Assembly: GCF_050038885.1 (NCBI RefSeq)
Contig: NZ_CP143624.1
Span: 8,308,001-8,372,000, forward strand
Direction: 5' to 3'
Length of the DNA stretch: 64,000 nt
DNA from: Myxococcus flavus
Lineage (GTDB): Bacteria > Myxococcota > Myxococcia > Myxococcales > Myxococcaceae
Shown: piece by piece, positions 8,402 to 17,484 of the stretch
Numbering within the stretch: position 1 is the first letter of the stretch
Layout of the letters: the number at the start of each line of letters is the position of its first letter
Notes under the pieces: model-generated
Told to the model about the DNA's origin: nothing
What the model saw: only the letters and a program-made list of their open reading frames with translations
Database searches by the model: none
Program-made: the position numbers and the translations under genes

Positions 8402-11060
8402 GGAGCACCTCGACGCCCAGGCCCAGCTCCTTGAAGTACTTGGGCGTCCCGCCGTGCAGGCGCCGCTCTCCTTCCGTCTTCTTGAGGAGGTAGAGCGGCA
8501 TCGTGAGGCGCATGCCCACCATCTCCGCCAGGTCCACGCCAAGCCGCGCCTCCGGAATCGTGAGGGCCAGCTCGTTCGGCTTGCTCAGGTAGCCCGCGGA
8601 TACGCCGAGCCCGGCGCGCCAGCGGACATACGGCCCCAGGTCGAGGAACGGAATCGCGCCGGAGAAGCCATCCATGTCGGAGACGCAGTCCACGTACAGC
8701 CCCAGGGACGCCCACCGGATGCGCGTGTCGTTCGGCACGAGCTGGTCCATGTCGCGCACGCCCAGCCCGGACAGCACGGCACCGAAGCGCCACTCGTTGC
8801 GGCTGTACGCGTAGTCCTCCCGTCCCTGCTCGGAGGCCAGGAATGGCAGCTCCACGCCCACGCCCACGCCTCGCTGGCGCATGGCGCTGAGCGTCCAGAT
8901 GTGGCTCGGCTTCGCGTACGTCAGCCACTCGTCCAGGAACACCGCGCCCGCGGGCCGAAGCGGAATCTTCAGGTTGCCCTTCTGCTGTGTCACCAGGCTG
9001 TGGAAGGCGGTGCCCACGCGCTGGCGGACGGGCTCGAGGTCCTCCCGCGTTCCCGTCGCCACGGCCCCCTGCATGACGCCTTCGCTATATCGGTAGCCCA
9101 CCTGTCCGAGCGCGGCGAGCAGCACGTCGACCTTGTCCTTCTCGAGCTGCCCGGCCTCCGCCCTTCGCGTCAGGGCATCCGTGGCCTTGCGGAGCTTCGC
9201 CAGCTCCGGCGTGGTGTCACACGCGTTCTCCACGACGCAGCGGAAGCCCGGCGAGCTGATGCCCAGGACGTTCAAGACACGCAGCTCGCGATCCCTCAGC
9301 CGCTCCTTCTCGGTGCGCGGCACGAGCAGGTCCACGGCGCGGGTCGACGTGAGCTGGGTCGACAGGAAGCGGATGGCGTCCTGCATGCCCCGGTAGAAGT
9401 CGTGCTCCCGGAAGCGCCGGTCGAAGAAGCCCATCATCGCGAACTGGAACTCGGATGGGAGGACGGTGGTCCGGCGAGGAATCTTGATGCGCCCGGACAG
9501 ATTGATGTCGTGCTCCAGCGTGTTGAGCACGGCGCTGTCGCGTGCCGCGTTCAGCACGTTGCCCAGGTACTGGAAGTAGGCCTCGGCCAATGGGCTGCGC
9601 GAGCCCTCGGGGCGTGCGGGCGGAGACGCCCACTGCCAGCCGACGACGTCCTGGTCCAGGTACACGATGGGAAAGCGCGCGCGGTTGAGGACCGTCTCGC
9701 GCGAAGCGCTGCGCTCGACCCACCGAGAGCCGAGCCGCACCGCCAGGTCGACGGGGTTGTTGTTGAGCACGCCTCCGTCCACGAGCTTCAGGGGCTCGGG
9801 CTCGCCCCAGTGCGTCTCCTCGAAGAAGGCCATGGAGACGGGCACCGGCGGAAACGCAAGCGGGAAGGCGCCGGAGGCCTGGGGCGTGAGCAGCAGGTTC
9901 TCGAGGGACACCTCGTGTCCGCCGTCGCCCTTCGGCTGCGCGCCCAGGGCCGGGTAGTAGACGAGCTCCTCCGGCTTCACGGCGATGTACGGTGACGTCG
10001 CGCTCGCGGCGCCTTCGAGGAACGGCAGCCGGGCGGTGAGCTTCCCCTCGCCCTGCGTCATGACCTGGACGACCAGCTTCTCCGTCACCCGCTTCAACTT
10101 GAACTGCGACTCCGGCCCGCCGGCGCCGAACGGGACGTCGCGTCCTCGCAGGTTGGTCACCGTGAGGCCGTAGGCGAAGGTGCAGTCCTCCTTGAATCGG
10201 GCCTTCTGCGCCTTCTCCAGGATGAGCTGCAGCGTTGCCTTCATGTGCGGCTCGCTGAAGAGGTGCGTGCCCTGCGACGGCCCCGTCGACTCCTTCGGGA
10301 GGAGCCGGTCCAGGTCGAGCTGGTCGATCCACACCGTCCAGAACAGGCTCTCCTCCGGGGACCACTCCGGTTGGGCGAAGGCCGTGTCACACGACGCCAG
10401 TCCGCCGAGCAACGCGTTCACCGCGCCAGCGGACGCTCCCGTCCAGACACGCGGGGCGGGGTTACCCAGGTCCGACGCGGTGCCCTCGCGCTGCGCGACG
10501 CTCCAGAATCGGACCAGCGTGGAGATGAACCCCGCCTGATAGGCGCCCAGGCTGATGCCGCCGCTGACAACCAGGGCCGGCGCGCTGCGCTCGGTTTCTT
10601 CGGCCAGGGCGCGGGCCTGCACGGGGTCTTCGATGTGCTCGGGCTGAAACTGGGTGCCCTCGGGCACCAGCGTCGTGTCGTCCGCGAAGGCGCCGCCGTT
10701 CGTTGGCGCCGCCGTGTCCGGGGGCACGCCTTCCGGGGCCTCTGTGACGGCGTCGCCGGGAGTCTGCGGCGCGGACGTGGCGTCATCGTGAGGCGCATCC
10801 GGTGCGCCGGGCACCTGGGCGTCGTCAATGCCGATATCGGCCTGCGCTTCCGGAGGCGGAGCGTCGGCCGTTGCGGAATCGGACTGGGCATCCGGAGGCG
10901 GAGCGTTGGTGGTGGACGCCGGCGCCGCAACCGGAGGTGCATCAGCGGCTACGGCATTGGCGGCATCCCTGGAAGGGACAGCCGGCGCGGATTGCGCCTG
11001 GGTGGAGCCGGTGGCAGCGAGCAGGACCACGGCACAGGCGCGGAGAAGGGCTTTGGGCAT
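8388..11060 (-). CDS. Patatin-like phospholipase, secreted
   Basis: 890 residues. The N-terminus has a signal peptide (KALLRACAVVLLAATG), then a disordered Ala/Pro/Asp-rich stretch to about residue 130. A patatin domain begins at about 160 with the glycine-rich oxyanion loop SGGISLG, the Ser-nucleophile motif GASAG (Ser210) and the catalytic Asp in VDGGVLNNNP. About 200 C-terminal residues follow that look beta-rich, as in bacterial patatins with a membrane-associated tail. Patatins are Ser/Asp-dyad lipid acyl hydrolases; the substrate here is unknown. The stop codon lies 14 bp inside the convergent NRPS gene and no terminator separates them. ATG start at 11058-11060. Confidence 0.88.
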   Translation of the reverse strand: MPKALLRACAVVLLAATGSTQAQSAPAVPSRDAANAVAADAPPVAAPASTTNAPPPDAQSDSATADAPPPEAQADIGIDDAQVPGAPDAPHDDATSAPQTPGDAVTEAPEGVPPDTAAPTNGGAFADDTTLVPEGTQFQPEHIEDPVQARALAEETERSAPALVVSGGISLGAYQAGFISTLVRFWSVAQREGTASDLGNPAPRVWTGASAGAVNALLGGLASCDTAFAQPEWSPEESLFWTVWIDQLDLDRLLPKESTGPSQGTHLFSEPHMKATLQLILEKAQKARFKEDCTFAYGLTVTNLRGRDVPFGAGGPESQFKLKRVTEKLVVQVMTQGEGKLTARLPFLEGAASATSPYIAVKPEELVYYPALGAQPKGDGGHEVSLENLLLTPQASGAFPLAFPPVPVSMAFFEETHWGEPEPLKLVDGGVLNNNPVDLAVRLGSRWVERSASRETVLNRARFPIVYLDQDVVGWQWASPPARPEGSRSPLAEAYFQYLGNVLNAARDSAVLNTLEHDINLSGRIKIPRRTTVLPSEFQFAMMGFFDRRFREHDFYRGMQDAIRFLSTQLTSTRAVDLLVPRTEKERLRDRELRVLNVLGISSPGFRCVVENACDTTPELAKLRKATDALTRRAEAGQLEKDKVDVLLAALGQVGYRYSEGVMQGAVATGTREDLEPVRQRVGTAFHSLVTQQKGNLKIPLRPAGAVFLDEWLTYAKPSHIWTLSAMRQRGVGVGVELPFLASEQGREDYAYSRNEWRFGAVLSGLGVRDMDQLVPNDTRIRWASLGLYVDCVSDMDGFSGAIPFLDLGPYVRWRAGLGVSAGYLSKPNELALTIPEARLGVDLAEMVGMRLTMPLYLLKKTEGERRLHGGTPKYFKELGLGVEVLLTRW

Positions 11061-11179
11061 CAGCGGGCTCAGAAGAAGGTCGAGGTGAGGCTATCCCTCA
11101 ATCCTGACCCTGTTCCCGGAAGCCCGGCAACCACGGAAGAATCTGTCGCTCCTTCGCTTCAGCCCCGACAGTGAGCGCC

Positions 11180-11605
11180 TCAGCCACCCGAAGCGGAGGG
11201 AGGCACCGCGACGAGCATGAGCGCCTGACCACACGTCAGATGGCGCCGGCCGGTCCAGGTGTCGCGATGTCTCGTGGAGAATCGACGCTGGCACCGGGGG
11301 CATGTGACCCAACCGTGAGCATCCACGGCGACCTCGACACCCGGCCATGAAGGTTCGCAGTCGAAGTAGCGAACCACGTCACCCGAGGTTCCGCGTCCGT
11401 CACACGCCGCGCACGGCTCCAGACTGGACACGCCGTCACGCTCATGACAGTGCGTGCCCCTGCCTTGGCACGAGTGGCAGTCCTCGAGCACCCAGGGATT
11501 GTGCTCATTCTCGTCGGAGAACACGGCGGCCCTCCGCCGAGGGTACCGGGCGAGGCGGAGCCGCTTCCGGATTGCCTCCTTGCGGCTCTCGTCTCCAGCG
11601 CCCAT
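11180..11605 (-). CDS. DnaJ-type zinc-finger protein (CxxCxGxG repeats)
   Basis: 141 residues with two CxxCxGxG-like motifs (CHSCQGRG, CAACDGRG) and a third CPRC...HLTC arrangement near the C-terminus. These look like the zinc-binding repeats of DnaJ, but there is no J domain. A zinc-binding accessory or chaperone-like role is an inference; the real function is unknown. It starts 9 bp after the DedA stop codon on the same strand, so it is probably co-transcribed with it. The start ATG has only a weak ribosome binding site, so a slightly different start is possible. Confidence 0.65.
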   Translation of the reverse strand: MGAGDESRKEAIRKRLRLARYPRRRAAVFSDENEHNPWVLEDCHSCQGRGTHCHERDGVSSLEPCAACDGRGTSGDVVRYFDCEPSWPGVEVAVDAHGWVTCPRCQRRFSTRHRDTWTGRRHLTCGQALMLVAVPPSASGG

Positions 11606-11614
11606 CGGGAGGCA

Positions 11615-12397
11615 CTACGACTTCTGCAGCTCGCGCGAGCCGTCCACGGAGGCCTGCTCCGGCGCGGCGGCGACGAAGAGGGGCTCACCTGCCCCGGCCG
11701 TAGGCGTCCGCATGGGCGCGGCCACCGACTCATGGACCAGCGCGGGAACGGCCACCGCCTCCACGACGGTGGCCTGTGCGCGCTGAGCCGCCTGTCGCTT
11801 ACGACGCCACACGAAGTAGCCAATGGCGGCGACCACCAGCACGCCCATCACCGCGAACTGGCCCTCCTTGAACTTGGAGATCATCGTGTCCAGCTCCCCA
11901 CCGAAGTGGTAGCCGAGCCAGATGAACACGGGCGCGGACAGCAGCGCCGCCAGGCCATCCCAGAAGATGAAGCGCCAGTAGGACATGCCCACGGAGCCAG
12001 CGGTGAAGTACGTCACCGCGCGCACGCCCGGCATGAAGCGGGCGATGCAGACGATCTTCTGGCCGTGCTTGACAAACAGCCCTTCCACCTTGGCGCGCTT
12101 CTCCGGCGTGACGATGCGAGCGAAGAAGCCGCCCTTTCCTTCCCGCCCCAGGTTTCCGCCCAGCCGGCGGCCGGCGAGATAGATGAGGCTGTCACCGACG
12201 AGGATGCCCGCGAAGCCGACCACCATCATCATCGGCAGGCTGGCGGCCCCCTTGTGGGCCAGGAAGCCCCCCAGGATGAGTGAGATGTCCTCCGGCAGCG
12301 GAACACCCAGACCGCAGGCCACCAGGATGCCGAACACCGTGGCATAGGCGAAGAAGCCCTGCGAGTCGCCAAGGAGGTTGGTGAGAAGTTCTTGCAC
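11615..12397 (-). CDS. DedA family (VTT/SNARE-associated) membrane protein
   Basis: About 260 residues. It has a hydrophobic N-terminal helix (GFFAYATVFGILVACGLG), the acidic re-entrant loop motif PLPEDISLILGG, and the family signature ARFMPGVRAVTYFTAG, followed by more membrane segments and a basic C-terminal helix (FVWRRKRQ). DedA proteins are inner-membrane proteins linked to undecaprenyl-phosphate or phospholipid flipping and to proton-motive-force homeostasis. The frame extends upstream to a TTG at 12445, but the GTG at 12395-12397 is chosen because it puts the usual short leader ahead of the first helix. The zinc-finger gene follows immediately. Confidence 0.88.
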   Translation of the reverse strand: MQELLTNLLGDSQGFFAYATVFGILVACGLGVPLPEDISLILGGFLAHKGAASLPMMMVVGFAGILVGDSLIYLAGRRLGGNLGREGKGGFFARIVTPEKRAKVEGLFVKHGQKIVCIARFMPGVRAVTYFTAGSVGMSYWRFIFWDGLAALLSAPVFIWLGYHFGGELDTMISKFKEGQFAVMGVLVVAAIGYFVWRRKRQAAQRAQATVVEAVAVPALVHESVAAPMRTPTAGAGEPLFVAAAPEQASVDGSRELQKS

Positions 12398-12781
12398 GCG
12401 TCGTCCCGTCCGTTCACTTCCGAAGGGCCCTGCCCCGTGGTGCAACCACTGGGGACTGTCCCTCTAGCGCCCAGACATCAACCGGGCGCGGGTCGTCAAA
12501 ACTCCGGGTTCGGGGATACGGCCTCGACAACCCCTGGTACCCGGCCTCCTCCAGGGCCCGTTTCCGGCGCCCGCGTTCCCTGCTGATTCTCCGACCGCCA
12601 CTGCCGACCTACCCACTGTCCCGGCGTCGCGCCCCCTGAACAGGCAGCCTGCCCACCTGGATTCCAGTCGTCCAGGAGACCCGACGCGCCCCGCGACGCC
12701 CACCGAGGCAGGTGGGAACCTCGACCACCCATGCCTACCGGGACGCCTGCCGCAGCCAGCCAGCCAGGCCCCCGCCTGAAG
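12398..12781. other. Intergenic region, no feature recognised
   Basis: 384 bp between the DedA start and the stop codon of the cyclic-nucleotide-binding protein gene. It is GC-rich like the flanks. I see no convincing ORF, intrinsic terminator, tRNA or strong sigma-70 promoter; a promoter for dedA would be expected here but is not evident. Confidence 0.5.
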
Positions 12782-13252
12782 CTAAGCCGCCGGCGCCTTC
12801 CCGATAAGTGTACGGAGCATGTCCCGGTTGTCGCGTGCCTTCTGTCCGAAGTGCGCAACGATTCCCATCAACAGCTTCACGCAGGCCTGCGGCTTGGTGG
12901 CCAGGAGCTTCTGGAAGTCCGCGGAGCGGATCTCCAGGGCGGACACGTCGGTGACCGCGGTGGCGGTACACAGCCGCTCGCCTTTCTGCACCAGGGCCAG
13001 CTCGCCCAGGGGCTCACCGGCGCCGACCTCGCCCAGGGCAACCTCCTCGCCACCGGCGCTCTTCGCGCTCAGGCGCACGGTGCCCTCTCCCACGATGAGG
13101 AGCGACTCCCCCGTCTTGCCTTCGGTAAAGAGCGTGGTCCCCTTGGGGAACGCTCGCGCGACGGCGACCCCCGCGAAGATCTGGATGCCGGTGTCCGTGA
13201 AGCCCTTGAAAAGCGGACACGCCTTGAGCGTTGTGGCAGGCACGAGAGCCAT
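12782..13252 (-). CDS. Cyclic nucleotide-binding domain protein (stand-alone)
   Basis: 156 residues forming essentially one cNMP-binding fold: LFKGFTDTGIQIFAGVAVARAF, the FPKGTTLFTEGKTG strand-turn, and a phosphate-binding-cassette-like stretch GAGEPLGELAL. There is no winged-helix DNA-binding domain after it, so this is not a complete Crp-type regulator; the C-terminal helices end at APAA. It probably senses a nucleotide or acts as a small adaptor, which is an inference. The ATG at 13250-13252 was preferred over an upstream GTG (13270). Alone between dedA and the carbonic-anhydrase/miaB pair, all on the same strand. Confidence 0.8.
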   Translation of the reverse strand: MALVPATTLKACPLFKGFTDTGIQIFAGVAVARAFPKGTTLFTEGKTGESLLIVGEGTVRLSAKSAGGEEVALGEVGAGEPLGELALVQKGERLCTATAVTDVSALEIRSADFQKLLATKPQACVKLLMGIVAHFGQKARDNRDMLRTLIGKAPAA

Positions 13253-13294
13253 GGAACTGTGCTCTAACACGCCGCGCGTGGGCTCGCGAGGCCG

Positions 13295-13810
13295 TCAGCG
13301 TTCCGTACGGTACTCGCCCGCGAGCTCCACGTAGTGCTGGGCAGACAGCAGGAGGAACTCACGCTCCGCCTCGGTCAGCGGGCGCTTCACTCGGCCCGGG
13401 GAGCCCACGACCAGGGAGCCCGGGGGAATCTTCGTGCCCGGGGTCAGCAGCGCACCCGCGCCGATGATGCAGTCGTCTCCCACCTCCGCGTCGTCCATGA
13501 TGGTGGCACCCATGCCCACCAGCACCCGGTTGCCCACGGTGCAGCCGTGGAGGATGGCGTGGTGCCCCACCGTCACGTCGTCGCCCACCACGGTCGAGGA
13601 CCTGCCCCCGGTGACGTGAATCAGGGTGAGGTCCTGCACGTTGGTGCGCTTCCCGATGCGGATGGGGTTCACATCTCCGCGCAGCACGCAGTTGAACCAG
13701 ATGGAGGAGTCCTCCCCCACCTCGATGTCCCCCACCAGCTGGGCGGAGTCATCCACGAAGCAGCCCGGGTGGACGCGGGGGGACATTCCTCGAAAGGTTC
13801 TCAGCGCCAT
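13295..13810 (-). CDS. Gamma-class carbonic anhydrase family protein (left-handed beta-helix)
   Basis: 171 residues made of hexapeptide repeats with alternating I/V and G/D. The metal-site pattern is RGDVNPIRIG, then a His in LIHVTGG and the pair of His in VGHHAILHGC, as in gamma-carbonic anhydrases and the YrdA/PaaY group. Members bind a metal at trimer interfaces; many characterised members have weak or no anhydrase activity, so the enzymatic role is not certain. The ATG start at 13808-13810 lies 4 bp after the miaB stop, so the gene is the downstream member of a miaB operon. Confidence 0.85.
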   Translation of the reverse strand: MALRTFRGMSPRVHPGCFVDDSAQLVGDIEVGEDSSIWFNCVLRGDVNPIRIGKRTNVQDLTLIHVTGGRSSTVVGDDVTVGHHAILHGCTVGNRVLVGMGATIMDDAEVGDDCIIGAGALLTPGTKIPPGSLVVGSPGRVKRPLTEAEREFLLLSAQHYVELAGEYRTER

Positions 13811-13814
13811 GGGG

Positions 13815-15203
13815 CTACGCCTCCGCGACCGCGTGGAACGGGGTCTCACCCACCGGCACGGGCAGCGGCTCCACCGTGGGCGGCTTGAGGAGCGCCACCT
13901 GCGTGCCGGCGAGCTGGTTGGGCGTGGCGCGCTCCACCTTCACCGTCACGAAGGCGCCCGCGGGGGCGTCGCCGTCGAAGTTGACGGTGCGGTTCTCCGG
14001 CGTGCGGCCGAAGCGCTTGGTGGGGTCGTAGCGGGAGTGCCCCTCCACCATCACCTCCACCTCGGTGCCCACGAGCGCAGCGGTGATTTCGCCGCTGATG
14101 CGCCGCTGCAGCTTCTGCAGCCGCTCCAGGCGGGCAATCTTCACCTCGTGCGGCACCGGGCCCCAGTCCTTCTCGCGCAGCGCCGCGCCCGTCTTCGGCC
14201 GCGGGCTGTAGACGAAGGAGAACTGGTTGTCGTAGCGGACCTGCTCGGTCAGCTTCATCGTCATCTCGAACTCTTCCTCCGTCTCACCGGGGAAGCCGAC
14301 GATGATGTCCGTGGTGACGGCGATGCCGGGCCGCGCCTCGCGCAGCTTGGCCAGGCGCTCCAGGTACTGCTCCACCGTGTAGTCGCGGCGCATCATCTTC
14401 AGGATGCGGTCGCTGCCGCACTGCACCGGCAGGTGGAAGTGCGGGGTGATCTTCGGCTGGATGCGGAAGGCTTCGATCAGCTCGTCGGACAGGTCATGCG
14501 GGTGGCTGGTGGTGAAGCGCACGCGCTCGATGCCCGGCACCTCCGCGGTGCGCAGCAGCAGCTGCGCGAACGAGATGCCGCCCGCGTACGAGTTCACGTT
14601 CTGGCCGATGAGCGTCACCTCGCGCACGCCCACCTTCGCCAGGTCCGCCACCTCGACGAGCACGTCCGGGAACGCCCGGCTCACCTCGCGGCCGCGCGTG
14701 TGCGGCACGATGCAGAACGAGCAGACGTTGTCGCAGCCCTTCATCACCGTGACGAACTCGGTGACCTTGCCGCGGGACGTCTCCGGGTCGGCGCGCGGGA
14801 AGACGTACTCCTCCGAGTTCACGAAGGCCGTCTCCACCACCCGCTCGCGCTCCGCCGACACCCGGTTGATGATGTCCGGCAGCCGGGCGATGTTGTCGGG
14901 GCCGAAGACGAAGTCCAGGTAGGGCACCTTCTTCAGGAGCTTGTCCTTCTCCTGCTGCGCCACGCACCCGCCCACGCCAATCAGCGCTCCCCGGCTGGCC
15001 TTCACCGGCTTGTAGCGGCCCAGGGCGGACAGCATCTTGTCCTCGGCCTTCTCCCGGATGGAGCAGGTGTTGAGGATGATGAGGTCCGCGTTGTCCGGCA
15101 CCGGCGTCGGCGCGTAGGACATCTGGCTCAACACCTCGCTCATGCGGAGCGAGTCGTTGACGTTCATCTGGCAGCCGAAGGTGTGGATGAAATAGCGCTT
15201 CAT
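13815..15203 (-). CDS. miaB: tRNA-2-methylthio-N6-dimethylallyladenosine synthase MiaB
   Basis: 462 residues, the normal MiaB length. N-terminal MTTase domain with three cluster-binding Cys (C11 in FGCQMN, C47 in NTCSIR, C80 in GGCVAQ). The radical-SAM domain has the CxxxCxxC motif C157-C161-C164 (CDNVCSFC, followed by IVPHTRG). A TRAM domain follows near the C-terminus. MiaB adds a methylthio group to i6A37 of tRNAs reading UNN codons, improving decoding. ATG start at 15203. It is followed 4 bp later by the gamma-carbonic anhydrase gene. Confidence 0.95.
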   Translation of the reverse strand: MKRYFIHTFGCQMNVNDSLRMSEVLSQMSYAPTPVPDNADLIILNTCSIREKAEDKMLSALGRYKPVKASRGALIGVGGCVAQQEKDKLLKKVPYLDFVFGPDNIARLPDIINRVSAERERVVETAFVNSEEYVFPRADPETSRGKVTEFVTVMKGCDNVCSFCIVPHTRGREVSRAFPDVLVEVADLAKVGVREVTLIGQNVNSYAGGISFAQLLLRTAEVPGIERVRFTTSHPHDLSDELIEAFRIQPKITPHFHLPVQCGSDRILKMMRRDYTVEQYLERLAKLREARPGIAVTTDIIVGFPGETEEEFEMTMKLTEQVRYDNQFSFVYSPRPKTGAALREKDWGPVPHEVKIARLERLQKLQRRISGEITAALVGTEVEVMVEGHSRYDPTKRFGRTPENRTVNFDGDAPAGAFVTVKVERATPNQLAGTQVALLKPPTVEPLPVPVGETPFHAVAEA

Positions 15204-15276
15204 GGAAGAACCCTGAGCAAGTACGTGCCCTTATCCGATGGCCGGACGCGGAATGCAACCGGCCGGCCGCCCGGCT

Positions 15277-15795
15277 TCATCCCCGGGTGAGCAGGCGCGT
15301 CAGCCGGGTGTGCAGCTCCAGCAGCTCCGCCTCGCGCGCGCGGAGCAGCGCCAGGGCATCGTCCCCGTAACGCCGTGCCAGGGCATCGGTTTCACGCTCC
15401 TGCTTCACCAGCTCCTCCTGGATGCGCGTCCGGAGCTCCGCCTCCGCCGCGCTCTGGCCCTGGAGCTGGCCCAGCTTGTCCTGGAGCTTGCGGGCGGCCC
15501 AGCGCCGGCCGCCAAAGGCCCGGAGCAAGGCGCTGCCCTGCTCCGCCTTCTTTGAGTCCAGCCCGGACGCGGCCAGGGCCTCGGTGTGGGCGCTGGCCAG
15601 CGCTCCGGTCCCCTGTCCGGCCTCGGCGTGGGAGAGGTAGGTCTGCTGGTAGTGGATCAAGGCGTCGAGCATCGCCGCGTCCAGCGGGGGCGCCGCCCAC
15701 CGGAGCGTCCGGTCATCGGCGGCGGTGAGGTCCGTGGAGACCTCTCGGTTGGGGACATCCTGGAAGCCGTTGTCGTCGAAGAGGAAGGAGGACAT
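15277..15795 (-). CDS. Hypothetical protein, helical/coiled-coil
   Basis: 172 residues; I do not recognise the family. It begins MSSFLFDDNGFQDVPNRE, and its second half is rich in Glu, Gln, Arg, Leu and Ala in a heptad-like pattern (about residues 105-172), suggesting a coiled coil. There is no signal peptide or membrane segment. It starts 38 bp after the von Willebrand factor A gene on the same strand, so it is probably co-transcribed and may be its partner. The ATG at 15793-15795 was chosen because the longer upstream frame lies inside the von Willebrand gene in another reading frame. Confidence 0.7.
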   Translation of the reverse strand: MSSFLFDDNGFQDVPNREVSTDLTAADDRTLRWAAPPLDAAMLDALIHYQQTYLSHAEAGQGTGALASAHTEALAASGLDSKKAEQGSALLRAFGGRRWAARKLQDKLGQLQGQSAAEAELRTRIQEELVKQERETDALARRYGDDALALLRAREAELLELHTRLTRLLTRG

Positions 15796-15833
15796 GGGGA
15801 GCGTCTCGGAATGGGAGGAAGGGCCCGGGCCGG

Positions 15834-17231
15834 CTACGCGGGCACGAGCTGGTCGGCGATGCGCGCCAGGTCCGACACGGACGTGACGACGACCGCCTGG
15901 TGGCAGTGCTTCTCGTAGGTGAGCATCTCGCTGTCGCCAATGCCCCAGTTGCCGCGCTCCTCGGGGCAGATCCACAGCAGCCGCTTCGCCTTGCGGCGCA
16001 GGTCCTTGAGCGCCCACGCGTTGTTGGCGTTGTAGTTGTTGCGCCCGTCGCCAATCACCATGACGGTGGTGCGGCGGGTGATGCTGCCCAGGTGGTCCCG
16101 GGTGAAGTCGGCCAGGGCACGGCCGTAGTTGGAGTTGGCGCTCAGCGACACCGTCTTGCCGGCGGTGGCCATGTCGATGGCCGCGTCCACCTCCAGGTCC
16201 TTGAAGTACTGCGTCACCTCGCCCACGTCGGAGACGAAGACGAAAGAGCGCACGCGGACGAAGAGCGACTGCATCGTGTGCATGAACAGCAGCATCATGC
16301 GCGAGGCCTGCCGCACGGAGTCCGACACGTCGCAGAGCACCACCAGCTCGGGGCGCTCGGGGCGGCGGGTGCGGAACTGGGGCACCATGGGAACCCCACC
16401 CCACGGCAGGTTCCGGCGCAGGGTGCGGCGCACGTTGAGGGCCCCCTTGCGGTGCGAGCGCTGCTTGCGGATGAGCCGGCTGCGGAGCTTCTCGGCCAGG
16501 GTGCGGACGGCGGCCTCCATCTGGTCCACCTCCGCCTGGGTCAGCAGGTGGAGCGGCTTGTCCGCGGCGCTGTCGCCGCGCCGACGGATGCGCGCCTCGG
16601 CCTGGCGCTTCACCTCCTGGCGGGCGGCGTCCTCGATCTTGCGCATGGCCGCCGCGACGTGGCGGCTGACGATCTCCACCCCTTCCGGCGAGAGGCCGCG
16701 AGCGCGCAGCTCGTCCTCCAGGGACTTCATGTCGGAGCGCGCCTTGTCCGCCCCGGCAGCCGCCAACAGGCGCCGCGAGAAGAACCCCGCCTGCAGCGGG
16801 CTCTCCATCCGGGACAGGTCCAGCTGGAGCGACGCCATCCGGAAGATCTGCGCCAGCCGGGCCCGGTCACCGTTCAGCACGGCCTGCGCCAGGGGCGACA
16901 TCTCCGGCAGCAGCTGGTGCATCTGGATGAGGACCATCTTCAGCAGGTCACCCTCCAGGTAGCCCTCCTCCTCGAGCTGCTGCGCCAGCGACTTGTCGAT
17001 GGCCTCGAACGTCTTCGCCGCCCCGGAGAAGTAGAACTCGAAGGCGCGGTTGAAGGTGTCCACGTCCAGCTCGCGCTTCACCAGGGTGGTCCGGAGCACC
17101 GAACGGAACAGGTTCCGGTCCTTGAGCCCCACCTCGGACGTGGCGCGCAGGGCGTCCTGGACCTCGGACGTACTTACGCGCACACCGTTCTGGCGAAGGA
17201 CTTCGGCGAACTCGACGATACGGGCGTCCAC
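15834..17231 (-). CDS. von Willebrand factor A domain protein, CoxE-like
   Basis: About 465 residues. It has the CoxE-type N-terminus (ARIVEFAEVLRQNGVRVS) and a basic helical middle region with EDAARQEVKRQAEARIRRRG. The C-terminal vWA domain has the MIDAS motif DVSDSVR and a later acidic/Thr loop TVMVIGDGRNN. CoxE-like proteins normally work with a MoxR-type AAA+ ATPase in metalloenzyme maturation or as chaperones; no MoxR gene lies nearby. GTG start at 17229-17231 is chosen because family members begin near DARIVEF; a longer GTG start at 17315 is possible. The next gene on the strand is the 172-residue coiled-coil protein. Confidence 0.85.
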   Translation of the reverse strand: MDARIVEFAEVLRQNGVRVSTSEVQDALRATSEVGLKDRNLFRSVLRTTLVKRELDVDTFNRAFEFYFSGAAKTFEAIDKSLAQQLEEEGYLEGDLLKMVLIQMHQLLPEMSPLAQAVLNGDRARLAQIFRMASLQLDLSRMESPLQAGFFSRRLLAAAGADKARSDMKSLEDELRARGLSPEGVEIVSRHVAAAMRKIEDAARQEVKRQAEARIRRRGDSAADKPLHLLTQAEVDQMEAAVRTLAEKLRSRLIRKQRSHRKGALNVRRTLRRNLPWGGVPMVPQFRTRRPERPELVVLCDVSDSVRQASRMMLLFMHTMQSLFVRVRSFVFVSDVGEVTQYFKDLEVDAAIDMATAGKTVSLSANSNYGRALADFTRDHLGSITRRTTVMVIGDGRNNYNANNAWALKDLRRKAKRLLWICPEERGNWGIGDSEMLTYEKHCHQAVVVTSVSDLARIADQLVPA

Positions 17232-17484
17232 GCAACCATCATCTCTGGGGACGGCGCCGGTGCAATCGGGAATGCGCGGGCTTGTAGCGAGCGGTTGCCC
17301 GCCTCCCTGGCACACGCAGTGTAATCTTTGTTCTTTCTTGATTTTCTCGCTAGTCTGACTTTGTGACCAACGAAAGTCACTCGGATTCCCGAGGCAACGA
17401 TGCGCGAGCCCCCCGAGGACGCCGACAGAGGCCCCGACGTCACGCTCTTCCTTTAATACGTACTCGCAGTGCGAGTCAGGCCTC

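Noticed and set aside
8454..9995. Long plus-strand frame across the patatin gene
   Set aside because: Shadow of a gene with clear catalytic motifs on the other strand.
13626..15290. 554-codon plus-strand frame opposite miaB
   Set aside because: MiaB on the minus strand has all expected Cys motifs; the plus frame is Arg/His/Leu rich with no family.
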